Shown here piece after piece: positions 63,532 to 64,000 of a stretch of 64,000 bases of DNA. Under the pieces are notes generated by a model, which made no database searches, was not told the origin of the DNA, and worked only from the letters and a program-made list of their open reading frames with translations. The DNA comes from Arabidopsis thaliana. Taxonomy: Eukaryota > Streptophyta > Magnoliopsida > Brassicales > Brassicaceae. The position numbers were made by a program, and so were the translations under genes. Location of the stretch: contig NC_003075.7 in NCBI RefSeq assembly GCF_000001735.4, forward strand, positions 8,185,001 to 8,249,000. The letters run 5' to 3'. The stretch's first letter is position 1, and every line of letters begins with the position of its first letter.

Positions 63532-64000
63532 TCATTTCCTCTTCTTTCCAGAGCCGATGGTAAGGAGCTCGAAGTTTCTAATGGCATCCTCATGCCCAGG
63601 CCTTGCTGCAGCTGCAGATTCATAGCTCTGTGGAACCCGTTGGGTTGTGGCATGACGTGAACCACTTGAAAATAGTCGGCTTGAGTGGTTCTCGCTTGGT
63701 TCAGCTGATGAGCCAGGTCTGGTGCTTGATATCACACCTCTCTTTGAGGTACTTCCATTTCGAGACTCGTGCTGCAAATGAAGCCAGCAAATCAAAACAC
63801 ACAAACTTTCTCATGTTCTGATTCCCTACTTATTCTGAGAATTACTTTGGATCATTACAACAAGAGAAATAACAACACAAACTAACCACTTCCTTGGCAG
63901 AAGAGGGTATATCATCAGAAGATCTGTGTCTAGAGCGATCACCAAGAGCGCCTTGGCTTGAAACATTTCGTCTGGTGAATGCCTCAATTGCACCTGTAAA
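63532..64000 (-). CDS. CKI1: Casein kinase I-like protein, C-terminal tail (partial, runs off the right edge)
   Basis: Two exons of the 3' end are in the window: 63887-64000 and 63532-63771. They encode FTGAIEAFTRRNVSSQGALG then DRSRHRSSDDIPSSAKE, and ESRNGSTSKRGVISSTRPGS ... ELLTIGSGKKRK. This Ser/Arg-rich tail with EAFTRRN-type start and the terminal RNFELLTI ... KKRK is typical of plant casein kinase I-like (CKL) proteins; the kinase domain lies outside the window. The tail is known to guide localisation, and the terminal KKRK could serve as a nuclear signal. From memory AT4G14340, CKI1. Confidence 0.85.

Overview
The window is nuclear DNA from a flowering plant, almost certainly Arabidopsis thaliana or a very close relative. 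Genes carry many short GT-AG introns, spacers are AT-rich, and the order (phytoene desaturase, RHF1A RING finger, A20/AN1 SAP, two CNNM-type DUF21/CBS genes, UBX genes, DUF295, PAM2/ERD15-like CID2, defensin-like pair, ARM-repeat gene, alpha/beta hydrolase, glycine-rich RRM protein, Mpv17/PMP22, WD40 protein, ribosomal eL42, phragmoplast kinesin, casein kinase I) matches my memory of the PDS3 region of chromosome 4 (about AT4G14190 to AT4G14340). Locus names are recalled, not looked up.

Left part, 1-13.3 kb: the first 60 codons of an organelle-targeted protein leaving the left edge, a serine/acid-rich zinc-knuckle gene, a 446-bp DNA transposon with a perfect 9-bp target duplication, the 14-exon carotenoid gene PDS3, and RHF1A facing away from it.

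Middle part, 13.4-36.3 kb: a region of local duplication and decay. It holds a SAP gene with an in-frame stop between its two zinc fingers, a two-exon DUF7054 gene, tandem CNNM/DUF21 genes differing by four introns, two UBX genes that are each broken by one different lesion, a 386-bp direct repeat, a ribosomal protein uL2 fragment, an intact DUF295 gene with a deleted sister copy, two hAT-like transposon remnants, CID2, and a tandem pair of defensin-like genes of which one lacks its last cysteines. Sequence shared by the UBX promoters and DUF295 ends shows that a UBX-DUF295 unit was duplicated as a block.

Right part, 37.5-64 kb: mostly ordinary, intact housekeeping genes. Points of interest are a regularly spaced array of AAACGCnGCGTTT palindromes and G-boxes between the WD40 gene and a small membrane-peptide gene, a shared promoter between ribosomal eL42 and the phragmoplast kinesin with telo-box and site II elements on one side and two mitosis-specific MSA cores on the other, and a secreted glycine-rich protein gene whose repeat region is out of frame with its signal peptide.

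No rRNA, tRNA or CRISPR was seen. I found no convincing wholly new molecular system; the strongest new observations are the broken or remodelled tandem duplicates and the promoter palindrome array.
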